From: Acidobacteriota bacterium | Lineage (GTDB): Bacteria; Acidobacteriota; Thermoanaerobaculia; Multivoradales; Multivoraceae | Length of the DNA stretch: 64,000 nt | Reading direction: 5' to 3' | Assembly: GCA_028875725.1 (NCBI GenBank) | Contig: JAPPCR010000015.1 | Span: 496,001-560,000 of the forward strand | In this document: in pieces, positions 8,967-17,656 of the stretch | Numbering within the stretch: position 1 is the first letter of the stretch | Layout: every line of letters starts with the position of its first letter | The notes under the pieces: model-generated | What the model was told of the DNA's origin: nothing | The model's database searches: none | What the model saw: only the letters and a program-made list of their open reading frames with translations | Translations under genes and position numbers: made by a program

Positions 8967-10205
8967 TCAGGGCACCCGCCTGCGCCGCCGGAAGCGATCG
9001 TCACGGTGCTCTCCGTTCGCCAGAATGAGGTGGAGCGCTTCGACCGCTCTCCACACGTCCATGTAGCGCACGTACAGCGGCGCCAGGCCGAACCGCATCA
9101 GGTCCGGGCCGCGGAAGTCGCCGACCACGCCCCGGGCATTCAACGCCTGGACCAGCGCGTCGCCCTCCGGGTGGCACAGTGAAACCTGAGCGCCTCGTTG
9201 GCCGGCGTCGGCGGGACTCGCCGGAGTGACGTCGAACTCCGCGAGACGCTCGGCGGCGAGCCGGAGGAACAGGTCGCCCAGCGCCTCGCTCTTGCCACGC
9301 AAGTCCGCCATCTCCACGCCCTCGAAGGTCCGCAAGCCGTCCTCCAGAGCCGCGAGCGACAGGATGGGAGGGGTTCCGGTCAGGAATCGGCGCGTTCCCG
9401 GCGCGGGCCGGTACTGCGTCTCGAAGTCGAACGGACTGGCATGCCCCATCCAGCCGGTGAGGGGCGACTCGAGGGAGTCCTGAAACTCACGCGCCACGTA
9501 GAGGAACCCCGGCGCGCCCGGACCGCCGTTCAGGTACTTGTAGCCACAGCCGACCGCGTACTCGACGCCAGCGTCGTTGAGCCGCATGGCGACGGCGCCC
9601 ACGCTGTGGCTGAGGTCCCAGACCAGCGGTACGCCGTTCGCGCGCGCCGCGGCGGTCAGCGCCCGCAGGTCGCGTCGCCGCCCGGTGCGAAAGTCCACGT
9701 GCGAAACGGTCGCCACGGCCACGTCGGATCCCAGGGCCGACTCGAAGTCGTCGGGCGCCGTCAGGCGAAGCGTCGCCCCGGATCCCTCCAGAAGGCGCGC
9801 AAGGCCCTGCGCCATGTAGAGATCGGTCGGGAAGTTGCCCTTGTCGGCAAGCACGACTCCGCGGCCCCGCGCCTTCTGCATCAGCGCCCCGAGCAGCTTG
9901 AACAGGTTGAGCGAAACGGAATCGGCCGCGATCACCTCATCGGCGCCGGCGCCGACCAGCGGTGCGATGCGCGCCCCGATCCGTTCGGGCAACTCCAGCC
10001 AGTCGCTCCGGTTCCAGGCCGCGACCAGGTCAGTTCCCCACTCCCGGCCGATCAGCGCCTCGGCGCGGTCCCGCATCGTCCGTGGCGGAGGTCCAAGGGA
10101 GTGTCCACCGAGGTAGATCAGACCTTCCGGAAGGTCGAACAGTTCGCGGAAAGGCGCCAGCGGATCGCGGCGGTCCATCTCCGCCGGGTCGCGCTTCGGA
10201 TCCAT
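8967..10205 (-). CDS. kynU: Kynureninase
   Basis: This 412-residue PLP enzyme of fold type I cleaves kynurenine or 3-hydroxykynurenine to anthranilate or 3-hydroxyanthranilate plus alanine. The PLP lysine is in GCGYKYLNGGPG (K223), and the aspartate that contacts the cofactor is in LVWDLSHSVGA (D197). Substrate-end motifs YLGGHSLGPPP (31-41) and SHVDFRTG (168-175) are also visible. The start ATG at 10205 is preceded on the minus strand by TATACT exactly 7 nt upstream, so the message may be leaderless. No kmo, tdo or haao gene is nearby. It is divergent from the first DUF2236 gene, with a 77-nt shared region that holds a perfect palindrome. Confidence 0.92.
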   Translation of the reverse strand: MDPKRDPAEMDRRDPLAPFRELFDLPEGLIYLGGHSLGPPPRTMRDRAEALIGREWGTDLVAAWNRSDWLELPERIGARIAPLVGAGADEVIAADSVSLNLFKLLGALMQKARGRGVVLADKGNFPTDLYMAQGLARLLEGSGATLRLTAPDDFESALGSDVAVATVSHVDFRTGRRRDLRALTAAARANGVPLVWDLSHSVGAVAMRLNDAGVEYAVGCGYKYLNGGPGAPGFLYVAREFQDSLESPLTGWMGHASPFDFETQYRPAPGTRRFLTGTPPILSLAALEDGLRTFEGVEMADLRGKSEALGDLFLRLAAERLAEFDVTPASPADAGQRGAQVSLCHPEGDALVQALNARGVVGDFRGPDLMRFGLAPLYVRYMDVWRAVEALHLILANGEHRDDRFRRRRRVP

Positions 10206-10218
10206 CGGTGGGAGTATA
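10206..10218 (-). promoter_or_regulatory. Putative leaderless -10 element of kynU
   Basis: Reading the minus strand, TATACT occupies 10218-10213 and is followed by exactly 7 nt and then the kynU ATG. A -10 hexamer at this distance places transcription initiation at or next to the start codon. No Shine-Dalgarno sequence is present. Confidence 0.5.
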
Positions 10219-10267
10219 GGGAGGCGGCAAAAGACGGCCCCTTCCACTCGTTCGCCGGGCCGACTAT

Positions 10268-10283
10268 TCTCCCAATTGGGAGA
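10268..10283. promoter_or_regulatory. 16-bp perfect palindrome abutting the DUF2236-1 start codon
   Basis: TCTCCCAATTGGGAGA is its own reverse complement and its last base is the A of the ATG at 10283. A TATTCT hexamer (10265-10270) overlaps its left edge. This placement, across the probable -10 and transcription start between divergent genes, is typical of a repressor operator. A related but imperfect site (CCATTTGGGAGAT) lies at 35772-35784, upstream of the third DUF2236 gene. The GGGAG half also resembles a ribosome site but has no spacer to the ATG. Confidence 0.5.
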
Positions 10284-11485
10284 TGCGCCAACCTCTCGAT
10301 CAACAAGCCTTCGACATTCCCGCCTGCTACGTCGACGGCTACCAAGCGGCCCGGGCGCAGGATCCGGATCTGGCAGAGCGCTACATCCGCTACACGACCC
10401 TGGGCGACCCGCTGGCCGACCGGGCGGTCGAACAACTGGCGGCGATCGTGGAGCCGCACCACGTTCACCGCACGATCGCCAGGACGGTCGACCACTACCA
10501 CGATCCACCGGAGGACACGCCCGAGGCGCTCCGCGAACTCATCGAGTCATCGGCCATCGTCCCTGACTGGTTCGATCCCGAGATCGCCATGAAGGCCACG
10601 AGAGCCTTCCTCCGCAACTCGGACATGGTCCTTGGAGGACTCGTGGGCGGCGCGATCGTCGAGGGCTTCTCCACCCTGATCAGCAAATCGTTCCGCATCC
10701 GCAGCCGGATCATCCTGAACGGCGTCCGCCGGCTCAAGCAGAACACCCTGCAGTTGACCGAGCAGTTCATGCCGGGCGGTCTGGAGCCCGGCGGCGACGC
10801 CTGGAAGCTGAGCCTGCGCATCCGCCTGGTACATGCCCAGGCGAGGATGTTGCTCAAGCAGTCGGACGAATGGGACGCGCCGGAGCACGGCATGCCGCTC
10901 AGCGCGGCGCACATGCTGCTGGGCGCGGCCGCCTTCTCAGGCCGACTGATGGACCACGTCGCGCGCTTGGGTGGTGACTTCAGCCGGGAGGAGAAGGATG
11001 CCTACGTCCACGTGTGGAGATACACGGGCCTCGTGATGGGAATACCCGAGGGGATCATGTTCCACGACCACGCCTCGGCGTGCCGTGTCTTCGAGACCGC
11101 GGCGACCTGCGAGCCGCCCCCGGACGACGACGCGATCATCATGGCGAACAGCATCGTCAACAGCGCGCCCATCCTGCTCGGTTTCACGGAAACGAAGGAA
11201 CGGCGCGAGTGGGCGGCGTTCATCTACCAGGTATCGCGGGAACTCATCGGCAACGACCTGGCGGACTCCTTCAGATTCCCGAAGTCGAGGTTCGTCAAGC
11301 AGGTACCCCTGCTGTTCCTGAGGAACAGAGCGGAGAAGGCGGCCCTGAAGGTGTTCCCCCGACTGTTCGCGAACCGGTTGAGAAAGCGGTTCGACGCGTT
11401 GCTGGACGCCTCGGATCTCGGCGAGATCGAGCACTCGTACGCGCTGCCGACCACCCTCCACGACGAGGATTCGCGCGACTGGTAG
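10283..11485 (+). CDS. DUF2236 (MpaB/rubber oxygenase superfamily) protein, copy 1
   Basis: This 400-residue protein belongs to the DUF2236 or 'oxygenase MpaB' family, whose studied members (fungal MpaB, bacterial latex-clearing protein) are haem-b oxygenases that cleave isoprenoid chains. Visible family features are ERYIRYTTLGDP (residues about 33-44), GAIVEGFSTLISKSF (about 126-140), LRIRLVHAQARMLL (about 177-190) with R179 and H184 as candidate haem-site residues, and YVHVWRYTGLVMGIPE (about 240-255). It has no signal peptide. It closely resembles copy 2 at 17653-18849 over the whole length; copy 3 at 34475-35632 is more distant. All three proteins end in tryptophan. Its stop lies 1 nt from the squalene-synthase-like gene, which converges on it. 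Substrate unknown. Confidence 0.85.
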   Translation: MRQPLDQQAFDIPACYVDGYQAARAQDPDLAERYIRYTTLGDPLADRAVEQLAAIVEPHHVHRTIARTVDHYHDPPEDTPEALRELIESSAIVPDWFDPEIAMKATRAFLRNSDMVLGGLVGGAIVEGFSTLISKSFRIRSRIILNGVRRLKQNTLQLTEQFMPGGLEPGGDAWKLSLRIRLVHAQARMLLKQSDEWDAPEHGMPLSAAHMLLGAAAFSGRLMDHVARLGGDFSREEKDAYVHVWRYTGLVMGIPEGIMFHDHASACRVFETAATCEPPPDDDAIIMANSIVNSAPILLGFTETKERREWAAFIYQVSRELIGNDLADSFRFPKSRFVKQVPLLFLRNRAEKAALKVFPRLFANRLRKRFDALLDASDLGEIEHSYALPTTLHDEDSRDW

Positions 11486-11486
11486 C

Positions 11487-12395
11487 TCAGCGCGAAGCGG
11501 CGCGGGCCGCCGGCTGGCCGGCGTCCAGGTCGGCGTGCAGGGCCGCGACGAGTTCGGCCACTTCGGGACGGGTCAGCTTGGATCCCGGGCCCCGCTCCTC
11601 GACTCGGTCCAGCGTAGCCCAGGCAAGGCGAACGGGAAGCGCGGTGAACCCCAGGTAGCCGCGGGGCGCGCCGGCCTGCTGCAGGTGAGCCACGTACTCG
11701 CCGGCCACTTCGAGGTCCGCGCGGGCCAGGCCAAAGGCCAGCTTCCGGTCGCAGCCGTCTCGAATGAACGACCTGCCCTCATCCTCGTCAGCCGCCGCAT
11801 CCTTGAGGATGTTCACGAGTTGCAGCGCCTCGCCGAACGCCGCCGCGCGACGCCGAAGCGCTTCGGCCACTTCTTCCAGCGGTGCGCCAAGCAGGAACAG
11901 CTCGGTCAGCATCTCGCCGACGATGCCGGCAACGACGTAGCAGTAGTCCCGAAGCTCGGGGATGCCCTTGAGGCGGAGCTCGCCGCCCCGGTCGGCGCGC
12001 CGCACGATGTGCGCCATACCCACGCAGGTCCGGCGAACGTGATGACCGACCACCGAGCGGGCAGGCGGATCAAGAGCGCGATACGCCGAAAGCACCTCAT
12101 CCGTCGCCTCGAGTAGCTCCAGGTAGCCCTCGTGAGGCGAGGGTGGCTCGGCGAGCCAGGACGTAACCAGTTCTCCCGTCGTGGCGCCTGCCGTGTCGTC
12201 CAGCAGGTCGGCGAACCGGAACAGCGCCCCGACCCGCTGCTCCCGGCTCCAGACTGCCGCGTCCTCGAGCGTGTCGGCAATCCGCAGCAGCAGGTAGCCC
12301 AGGGTCACCTGATCCCGCGTCGCGCCCTCGAGCTGGGGAATGGAAAGCGCGAATGTTCTGCTCGTCTTGACCAGAAGATCTTCGAGGTCGGCCAT
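11487..12395 (-). CDS. Squalene/phytoene synthase family protein
   Basis: This 302-residue all-helical prenyl-condensing enzyme joins two prenyl diphosphates head to head (squalene, phytoene or similar). The first Asp-rich motif is RIADTLED (D41, D45) and the second is LVNILKDAAADEDEGR in the C-terminal half. SRTFALSI near the N-terminus is typical of the family. The ATG at 12395 begins MADLEDLL, as in relatives; an in-frame GTG at 12407 would add four residues. TAGACT lies just upstream. Whether it makes C30 or C40 products, or is an HpnC/HpnD-type partner, cannot be read from motifs. No hpn, crtI or desaturase gene is in the window. Tail-to-tail adjacency with an MpaB-like oxygenase is notable. 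Confidence 0.85.
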   Translation of the reverse strand: MADLEDLLVKTSRTFALSIPQLEGATRDQVTLGYLLLRIADTLEDAAVWSREQRVGALFRFADLLDDTAGATTGELVTSWLAEPPSPHEGYLELLEATDEVLSAYRALDPPARSVVGHHVRRTCVGMAHIVRRADRGGELRLKGIPELRDYCYVVAGIVGEMLTELFLLGAPLEEVAEALRRRAAAFGEALQLVNILKDAAADEDEGRSFIRDGCDRKLAFGLARADLEVAGEYVAHLQQAGAPRGYLGFTALPVRLAWATLDRVEERGPGSKLTRPEVAELVAALHADLDAGQPAARAASR

Positions 12396-12511
12396 GGCAG
12401 GAATCACGAGTCTAGTAGGAGCCGCCTAGAACCCCAAAACTGGCAGGTGCCCAACCGCCTTCATCTTGGTGATCTCCGCCCCTGATTCTCTTTGATCGTT
12501 CGTACTTTGAT

Positions 12512-12525
12512 CTACCGAATGGTAG
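12512..12525. promoter_or_regulatory. Small inverted repeat upstream of the squalene-synthase-like gene
   Basis: CTACC-GAAT-GGTAG forms 5-bp arms about 117 nt upstream of the ATG at 12395. It lies in the 210-nt gap between the squalene-synthase-like gene and the end of the SRPBCC gene, in which I otherwise see no gene. It could be a regulator site or chance. Confidence 0.2.
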
Positions 12526-12605
12526 GTGCAACCGAGTGCCACTCTGTTGTAAAAGTGCAGCCGTTGGCCTTCACAGGGCAAGCACGCCAAAGACCGAGTG
12601 TCATG

Positions 12606-13058
12606 TCAGGCCCAGCCCCCCTCCACGCCCTCCGCGTATGCCTTGATGCCCTTCATGTCGGCGGCAACGCCCTTGGCTGTGAGGAGTCTCATCAGGGGCG
12701 CGGCCAACCTGGACAGCAGCGTGTGCGGCCGACCCTCGATCGTCATCGTGAGCCGGGTCCGCTCGCCGACCCGCGCGACCGTGAACGTGCTGTTCCAGCG
12801 GGTGCCGAAGGTGTCCGACACGTAGCGGACCTTTTCGTTCTCCACGAGTTCGGCCACCTCGAGTTCGGATGCCGTCTCCCTTCCTCCCACGAGCCGCGTC
12901 TCACGGAAACGCGTTCCAACGCCGGCCGCCGTGTCCGACAGGACTTCGATGCGATCGATTTGAGGCACAGCTTTGGAAAAGTGATCCAGATCGGAAACGG
13001 CGCGAAACACGGTTCCCAGGGACGCGTTGATCGTCAAGCTCGATTCTGTGGGCTTCAT
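12606..13058 (-). CDS. SRPBCC (START-like) family protein
   Basis: This 150-residue protein has the beta-strand opening SSLTINASLGTVFRAVSDLDHF and the later RLTMTIEGRP strand typical of the SRPBCC/polyketide cyclase fold, a hydrophobic-ligand-binding cavity protein. It has no signal peptide and no identifiable catalytic residue. It is divergent from the first RND permease, with a 47-nt gap. On its own strand TAGAAT (13074-13069) sits 10 nt before the ATG, with no ribosome site, which suggests a very short leader. The location among isoprenoid, P450 and efflux genes is compatible with binding a lipophilic intermediate, but nothing in the sequence shows this. Confidence 0.72.
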   Translation of the reverse strand: MKPTESSLTINASLGTVFRAVSDLDHFSKAVPQIDRIEVLSDTAAGVGTRFRETRLVGGRETASELEVAELVENEKVRYVSDTFGTRWNSTFTVARVGERTRLTMTIEGRPHTLLSRLAAPLMRLLTAKGVAADMKGIKAYAEGVEGGWA

Positions 13059-13105
13059 GACGCTTCTGATTCTAGCCCCAATCGGCAGGGGCCTGACCCG
13101 GTCGC

Positions 13106-15265
13106 GTGAGGAACGACGACGCGTACCCGCGCGATTCCGTCGCCTACATGGCGCGAAACGGGGTGGCGGCCAACCTCCTGATGGTCTTCATCCTGGCTGC
13201 AGGGCTGGCCTCGATTCCCGGCCTCGTACAGGAGATGTACCCCGTACCCTCTTCCAACCACATCGAAATCACCGTGCCCTATCCCGGCGCGACACCGTAC
13301 GAGGTGGAGGAGTCGATCGTTCTCAAGATCGAGGAACGGGTCGGGACCGTCGACGGCGTGAAGGACGTGACCTCTGTCGCGGCCGAGGGCATGGCATCCG
13401 TCATGGCCGTCCTGGAGACGGGCGCGGATATCAACCGTGCGCTGAATGACATCGAGTCGGTGGTCGGCAGCATTCAGTCCTTTCCCGGACGAGCCGAGCG
13501 CCCCGAGATTCGCGAGCGAGCCAACCGTCAGAGCGTGATCCGGCTGGTCCTGCACGGTGACGTCCCCGAACGCACTCTCAAGGAACTGGCGTACCGCACC
13601 GAGGAGAAGCTCGCCGCGCTTCCCGACGTCTCCTACGTGGAAACCCGCGGCGTGCGCGACTATGAGATCTCGATCGAAGTGCCTCTGGCCAGGCTGCAAG
13701 CTCTCGGCCTGACGCTCGACGACGTCGCCCACGCGGTTCGCGACGGCTCGCTCGACCTGGCAGCCGGCAGCATCGAGACGGCGGACGCGGAAATGCGGGT
13801 CCGTACGACGGGCCAGAGCTACGACGAGTACGACTTCGAGGAGATCGTCGTTCTCAGCAAGAGCGACGGGACCGTCGTTCGTCTGCGCGACATCGCGGAC
13901 GTGCGGGACGGCTTTCAGGACGTTGATCTGATCACGCGCTACAACGGGCAGCCCGCCGCCTTCGTCGAGGTGTACCGGGCAGCCGGCGAGAAGGTCCTGG
14001 ACGTCGCGGACGCGGTCGTCGAGCAGGTCGAGCGAGAGATCGTCTCTTCACTTCCCGCCGGCGTGGAAGTCGCCATCTGGAACAACGACGCGGAGATCTA
14101 CGGTGAACAGGTCTACGTCCTGGTCAAGAACGGTTTCCTGGGGTTGCTGCTCGTCTTCGTCGCCCTGACCCTGTTCCTGAACCTCCGGCTCGCCCTCTGG
14201 GTCGCTTCCGGGATCGCCATCGCGGCGACGGGCGCCCTGGCCGTGATGCTCGTCCTGGACGTTTCCATCAACGCCATCTCGATGTTCGCCTTCGTCCTGG
14301 CCATCGGCATCATGGTGGACGACGCGATCGTCGTCGCCGAGCATGTGCACCTGGAGCGTCAGAAGGGCGCCGACGGACTCGCCGCCGCCATCAGGGGCGC
14401 CCAGAAGATCAAACGGCCCCTGATCTTCGCGGTCCTCACGTCGGTCGCGGCGTTCTCTCCGCTGCTCTTCCTTCCCGGCGGTTTCGGCGAGGTGATGGGC
14501 GCGTTCCCCATCATCGTGATTTCCGTACTCCTCCTTTCGCTGATCGAGTCGCTTCTGGTGCTCCCGAACCACCTGTCCCATCTGCCGGGGCCGGAGTGGA
14601 CACCTTCCAACCCCCTGGATCGCTTCCTGCACTGGACGCAGACCCGGGTCAACGACGGGTTCAGGTGGTTCCTCGACGGCCCGCTGGACCGGGGTCTTCG
14701 CCTGGCCACCGGTCAGCCCGTGGTGGTGCTCGCCTGCGCCGTCGGCATGGTGATCCTGTGCGTATCGCTGGTTCCGGCGGGGATCATCGACGTGATCCTC
14801 TCCGAACCCGTCGAGGGCGACATCGTGACGGCCAACCTCGAGATGCCGGCGGGAACGCCCGCGTGGCGCACGACCGAGATCGCAAGGGAACTCGAGGAAG
14901 CCGGCCGCCGAGCCATCGACCGGCTCTCGATCGGTCGCTCCGGGGAAGCGGAACCCCTGCTGAGCGCCGTCACGCTGGCGGTCGGCATGAAGACCGGACT
15001 GGAGCGGGGAGGCGGACTGGTTCAGGAACCGAGTCTGACACCGGGCGGCAACATCGCGAGCGTAGAGTTCAAACTGCTCGGGGCCCAGCACCGAGACATC
15101 AGCGCGGGCGCCTTCCTGCAGCAATGGCGGGCGGAGGCCGGCGCCGTGCCGGAGGCCCAGGGCGTCCGGTTCACCGCCGAGCTGCTCAACCTGGGCCTCC
15201 CCGTCCATGTCGAGCTCTCGCACCCGGATTCTGGGCGCCTCGGTCCGATCGGCTCCGGGAGGTGA
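13106..15265 (+). CDS. RND efflux permease 1, N-terminal part (frame-broken gene)
   Basis: These 719 residues are the first two thirds of an HAE-type RND inner-membrane pump. They contain TM1 (ANLLMVFILAAGL), the first periplasmic domain, TM2-TM6 with the proton-relay pair in GIMVDDAIVVAEHV, TM7 and part of the second periplasmic domain. Similarity to the intact RND gene at 31214-34423 runs up to ELSHPD. There the reading frame shifts and stops at 15265. From HPD to the conserved GVFDI motif this copy has 35 nt, against 54 nt in the intact paralogue, so about 19 nt are missing. The start is a GTG. Either the gene is a recent pseudogene, or the halves are made separately by GTGA coupling, or the assembly has an indel. 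Confidence 0.85.
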   Translation: MRNDDAYPRDSVAYMARNGVAANLLMVFILAAGLASIPGLVQEMYPVPSSNHIEITVPYPGATPYEVEESIVLKIEERVGTVDGVKDVTSVAAEGMASVMAVLETGADINRALNDIESVVGSIQSFPGRAERPEIRERANRQSVIRLVLHGDVPERTLKELAYRTEEKLAALPDVSYVETRGVRDYEISIEVPLARLQALGLTLDDVAHAVRDGSLDLAAGSIETADAEMRVRTTGQSYDEYDFEEIVVLSKSDGTVVRLRDIADVRDGFQDVDLITRYNGQPAAFVEVYRAAGEKVLDVADAVVEQVEREIVSSLPAGVEVAIWNNDAEIYGEQVYVLVKNGFLGLLLVFVALTLFLNLRLALWVASGIAIAATGALAVMLVLDVSINAISMFAFVLAIGIMVDDAIVVAEHVHLERQKGADGLAAAIRGAQKIKRPLIFAVLTSVAAFSPLLFLPGGFGEVMGAFPIIVISVLLLSLIESLLVLPNHLSHLPGPEWTPSNPLDRFLHWTQTRVNDGFRWFLDGPLDRGLRLATGQPVVVLACAVGMVILCVSLVPAGIIDVILSEPVEGDIVTANLEMPAGTPAWRTTEIARELEEAGRRAIDRLSIGRSGEAEPLLSAVTLAVGMKTGLERGGGLVQEPSLTPGGNIASVEFKLLGAQHRDISAGAFLQQWRAEAGAVPEAQGVRFTAELLNLGLPVHVELSHPDSGRLGPIGSGR

Positions 15266-16278
15266 ACGGAGTCTTCGACATCCAGTCGGACCACTCGGCC
15301 GGCTTCCAGGAGATCCGGATCGAACTGCGACCCGAGGCGCGCACGCTCGACCTCACTCTGGCCGGGCTCGCCCGGCAGGTTCGGGCGGCGTTCTTCGGCG
15401 ATGAGGCGCTCCGTCTCCAGCGGGGTCCGGAAGATGTCCGCGTCTACGTGCGCCTGCCAAAGGAGGAGCGAAACACGGCGACCGACGTCGAGCGCTACAT
15501 GGTCCGCACGCCGGCCGGCGTCACGGTTCCTTTGAGCCAGGTCGCCACGGTGAACCTGGGAGTCGCGCCCGCATCGATCCGGCGGAAGAACGGACAGCGC
15601 ACCGTGACGGTCACGGCCGACGTGGACACGAGCGCGACCACAGGCGCCGAGGTCACGGCAGCCCTGACGAACGCCATCCTCCCGGAACTCGCCGAGGCCA
15701 ACCCCGGACTGACGTACTCGTTCGCGGGCGAGCAACAGCAGCAGGTCGAATCCACCGACACCCTGGGACGCGGGTTCCTCCTGGCCCTGCTGGTGATCTA
15801 TGCGTTACTTGCGATTCCCCTCGGTTCGTACACGAAGCCCCTGATCATCATGGCCGTCATTCCTTTCGGAATCATCGGAGCCATCCTCGGCCACCTGATC
15901 ATCGGTATTGGTCTGAGCATCGTCTCCATGATGGGAATCCTCGGACTCAACGGCGTAGTCGTGAACGATTCTCTTGTCATGGTTGACTTCATCAACAAGA
16001 AACTACGAGATGGAGTTCCCGTCAGGGAAGCCATCATCGAAGGCGCAAAGGCCCGTTTCCGTCCGATCTTCCTGACGTCGGCGACAACTTTCCTGGCCTT
16101 CACACCGCTCCTGCTCGAACGGTCCATCCAGGCGCAATTCCTCATTCCGTTCGCCGCCTCCATCGGCTTTGGCATTGTTTTCGCCACGGGCATTCTGATG
16201 CTCGTCGTGCCTGCCTTGACTTCCTTGCACTACAGCGCCACGACGGGGCGTGCGAGATCCGACGCAGTCAGCGTCTAG
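15262..16278 (+). CDS. RND efflux permease 1, C-terminal part (possible restart at GTGA)
   Basis: These 338 residues are the last third of the same RND pump: the rest of the porter domain (GVFDIQSDHSAGFQEI onward), TM8-TM12 with NGVVVNDSLVMVDFINKK, and the C-terminal helix. A GTG at 15262 is in frame and overlaps the preceding stop as GTGA. That is the same coupling signature used at intact junctions elsewhere in this window, so internal reinitiation is formally possible. A pump lacking the roughly 6 residues lost at the break, and made as two chains, would be unusual. No frame damage is seen from here to the stop, which suggests a recent event or an error. Confidence 0.8.
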   Translation: MNGVFDIQSDHSAGFQEIRIELRPEARTLDLTLAGLARQVRAAFFGDEALRLQRGPEDVRVYVRLPKEERNTATDVERYMVRTPAGVTVPLSQVATVNLGVAPASIRRKNGQRTVTVTADVDTSATTGAEVTAALTNAILPELAEANPGLTYSFAGEQQQQVESTDTLGRGFLLALLVIYALLAIPLGSYTKPLIIMAVIPFGIIGAILGHLIIGIGLSIVSMMGILGLNGVVVNDSLVMVDFINKKLRDGVPVREAIIEGAKARFRPIFLTSATTFLAFTPLLLERSIQAQFLIPFAASIGFGIVFATGILMLVVPALTSLHYSATTGRARSDAVSV

Positions 16279-16303
16279 GTACCCTCCGGAGAAAGGGACA
16301 ACG

Positions 16304-17656
16304 ATGACATCACCCAACCCCGCGTCGCCCAGCCTTCCACCAGGCCCGAGGGGCCGCCGACTCGGCAATCTGTTTCGAAGGCAATCCGACTATCCCGGGT
16401 TCATGGACGACCTCCACCGGGAGTACGGCGACATCGTCTTCTACCAACTCCCGTTCCTCAAGTGCTGCGCCGTGTTCGACGCCGAGCTCGTCCAGGACGT
16501 CCAGGAGCCCCACTTTCTGAAGTGGTTCCCCACCGGCCCGATGCTCGAGAGTTGCCTGGCCACTCTCCTCGATCGTGAGCACGATCAGCGGCGCTCACTG
16601 ATGCTGGCCGGGCTGGACGAGGAACGCATGCGCGGCTACTCCGGCATCATCAGGGAGGGCGCTTTGGCCATGCGCAAGAAGTGTCGGCCGGGAAGCACAA
16701 TCGATATCAAGAGGGAGTTCGATCTCTTCACCTCGAGAACGCTTCTCGACGCGGTCGTCGGAAAAGAACTGGCCGTTCCGACGTCCGTCCAGATGAACGT
16801 GCTGAAGGCCGTGAAGGTAGACCTGTTCCTGGCTCTCTTCCCGGGAGCATCGGTGCTCACCAAGCAGTACTCGCCGTTCTACATTCCGATCCGCCGCTGG
16901 CTCAAGGCGATGGACGACGTGATCCACGAGGCCATCCGGCGGGCGCAGGATCCCGCCCACCCCGGCGACAACATGGTCGCTCACTACGTCCAGGCGCGCG
17001 AGCAGGGCGTCGAAGGCGCGGCTCACCTCACCGACAAGGAGATCCGCGACGAGGCTCTCGCCTTCCTCTGCGGTTACCCGGACGCGCCAGCCGCCGCGAT
17101 GACCTACGGCGTCCACTTCCTCGCCCGGGTGCCCGAAGTGCGCAGCCGCCTGGAGCAGGAGGTGGACGACGTCCTGGGAGACCGTCCGGTCCAGGTCGCG
17201 GACTTCGAGAAGCTCTCCTACGCTCGCGCCGTCTTCCAGGAGACGGTTCGACTCGCACCGCCGGCCTACGTTCTGCTACCGGTGCGCCCGGGAGAGGATC
17301 GCGTCGTCGGCGGTCACCTGGTGCCGAAGGGGACCGTCACGAACGTCGGGGCGCGCGTGCTGCACCGCAGAGCGGACTACTGGGACCGCCCGGACGACTT
17401 TCGACCGGAGCGCTGGCTGGACGATCCAGCACCCACAGGCCGCGGATGCCCCGAGCACGGCTACATCCCGTTCGGTGTCGGGGACCGGAGCTGCCCGTTC
17501 GGTGGGTTTGCGGAGAGGATGTTCGTGTTCGCGCATGCCGGCTTCGCTCAGCGCCTGCGCCTCGAACCGGCTTCAAGCGCCCCACCGAGGCAGTTCAGCA
17601 ACGGGATTGGCGTCAAGGGACCGGTCACCGTAACCGTCAGTCGGCGCGGCACATGA
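16304..17656 (+). CDS. Cytochrome P450 with atypical I-helix
   Basis: This 450-residue soluble P450 has a proline-rich N-terminus (LPPGPRGRRLGN), ExxR as ETVR at 313-316, a PERW motif (368-371) and the haem-thiolate region FGVGDRSCPFGG with Cys397. The I-helix reads CGYPDAPAAAMTYG (256-269): the acid (D260) is kept, but the usual following threonine is alanine and the preceding glycine is tyrosine. The usual Gly two residues after the Cys is shifted by one. Such changes are seen in P450s that do not follow the standard O2-activation route, or in degraded ones. The start ATG at 16304 follows GGAGAAAGGG. Its stop overlaps the next DUF2236 start as ATGA, so the two are translated together. Substrate unknown. 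Confidence 0.88.
   Translation: MTSPNPASPSLPPGPRGRRLGNLFRRQSDYPGFMDDLHREYGDIVFYQLPFLKCCAVFDAELVQDVQEPHFLKWFPTGPMLESCLATLLDREHDQRRSLMLAGLDEERMRGYSGIIREGALAMRKKCRPGSTIDIKREFDLFTSRTLLDAVVGKELAVPTSVQMNVLKAVKVDLFLALFPGASVLTKQYSPFYIPIRRWLKAMDDVIHEAIRRAQDPAHPGDNMVAHYVQAREQGVEGAAHLTDKEIRDEALAFLCGYPDAPAAAMTYGVHFLARVPEVRSRLEQEVDDVLGDRPVQVADFEKLSYARAVFQETVRLAPPAYVLLPVRPGEDRVVGGHLVPKGTVTNVGARVLHRRADYWDRPDDFRPERWLDDPAPTGRGCPEHGYIPFGVGDRSCPFGGFAERMFVFAHAGFAQRLRLEPASSAPPRQFSNGIGVKGPVTVTVSRRGT

Noticed and set aside
16681..17652. Fusion of DUF2236 copy 2 to an upstream 300-residue domain
   Set aside because: The upstream codons are an alternative frame of the P450. The ATGA overlap at 17653 gives the natural start.
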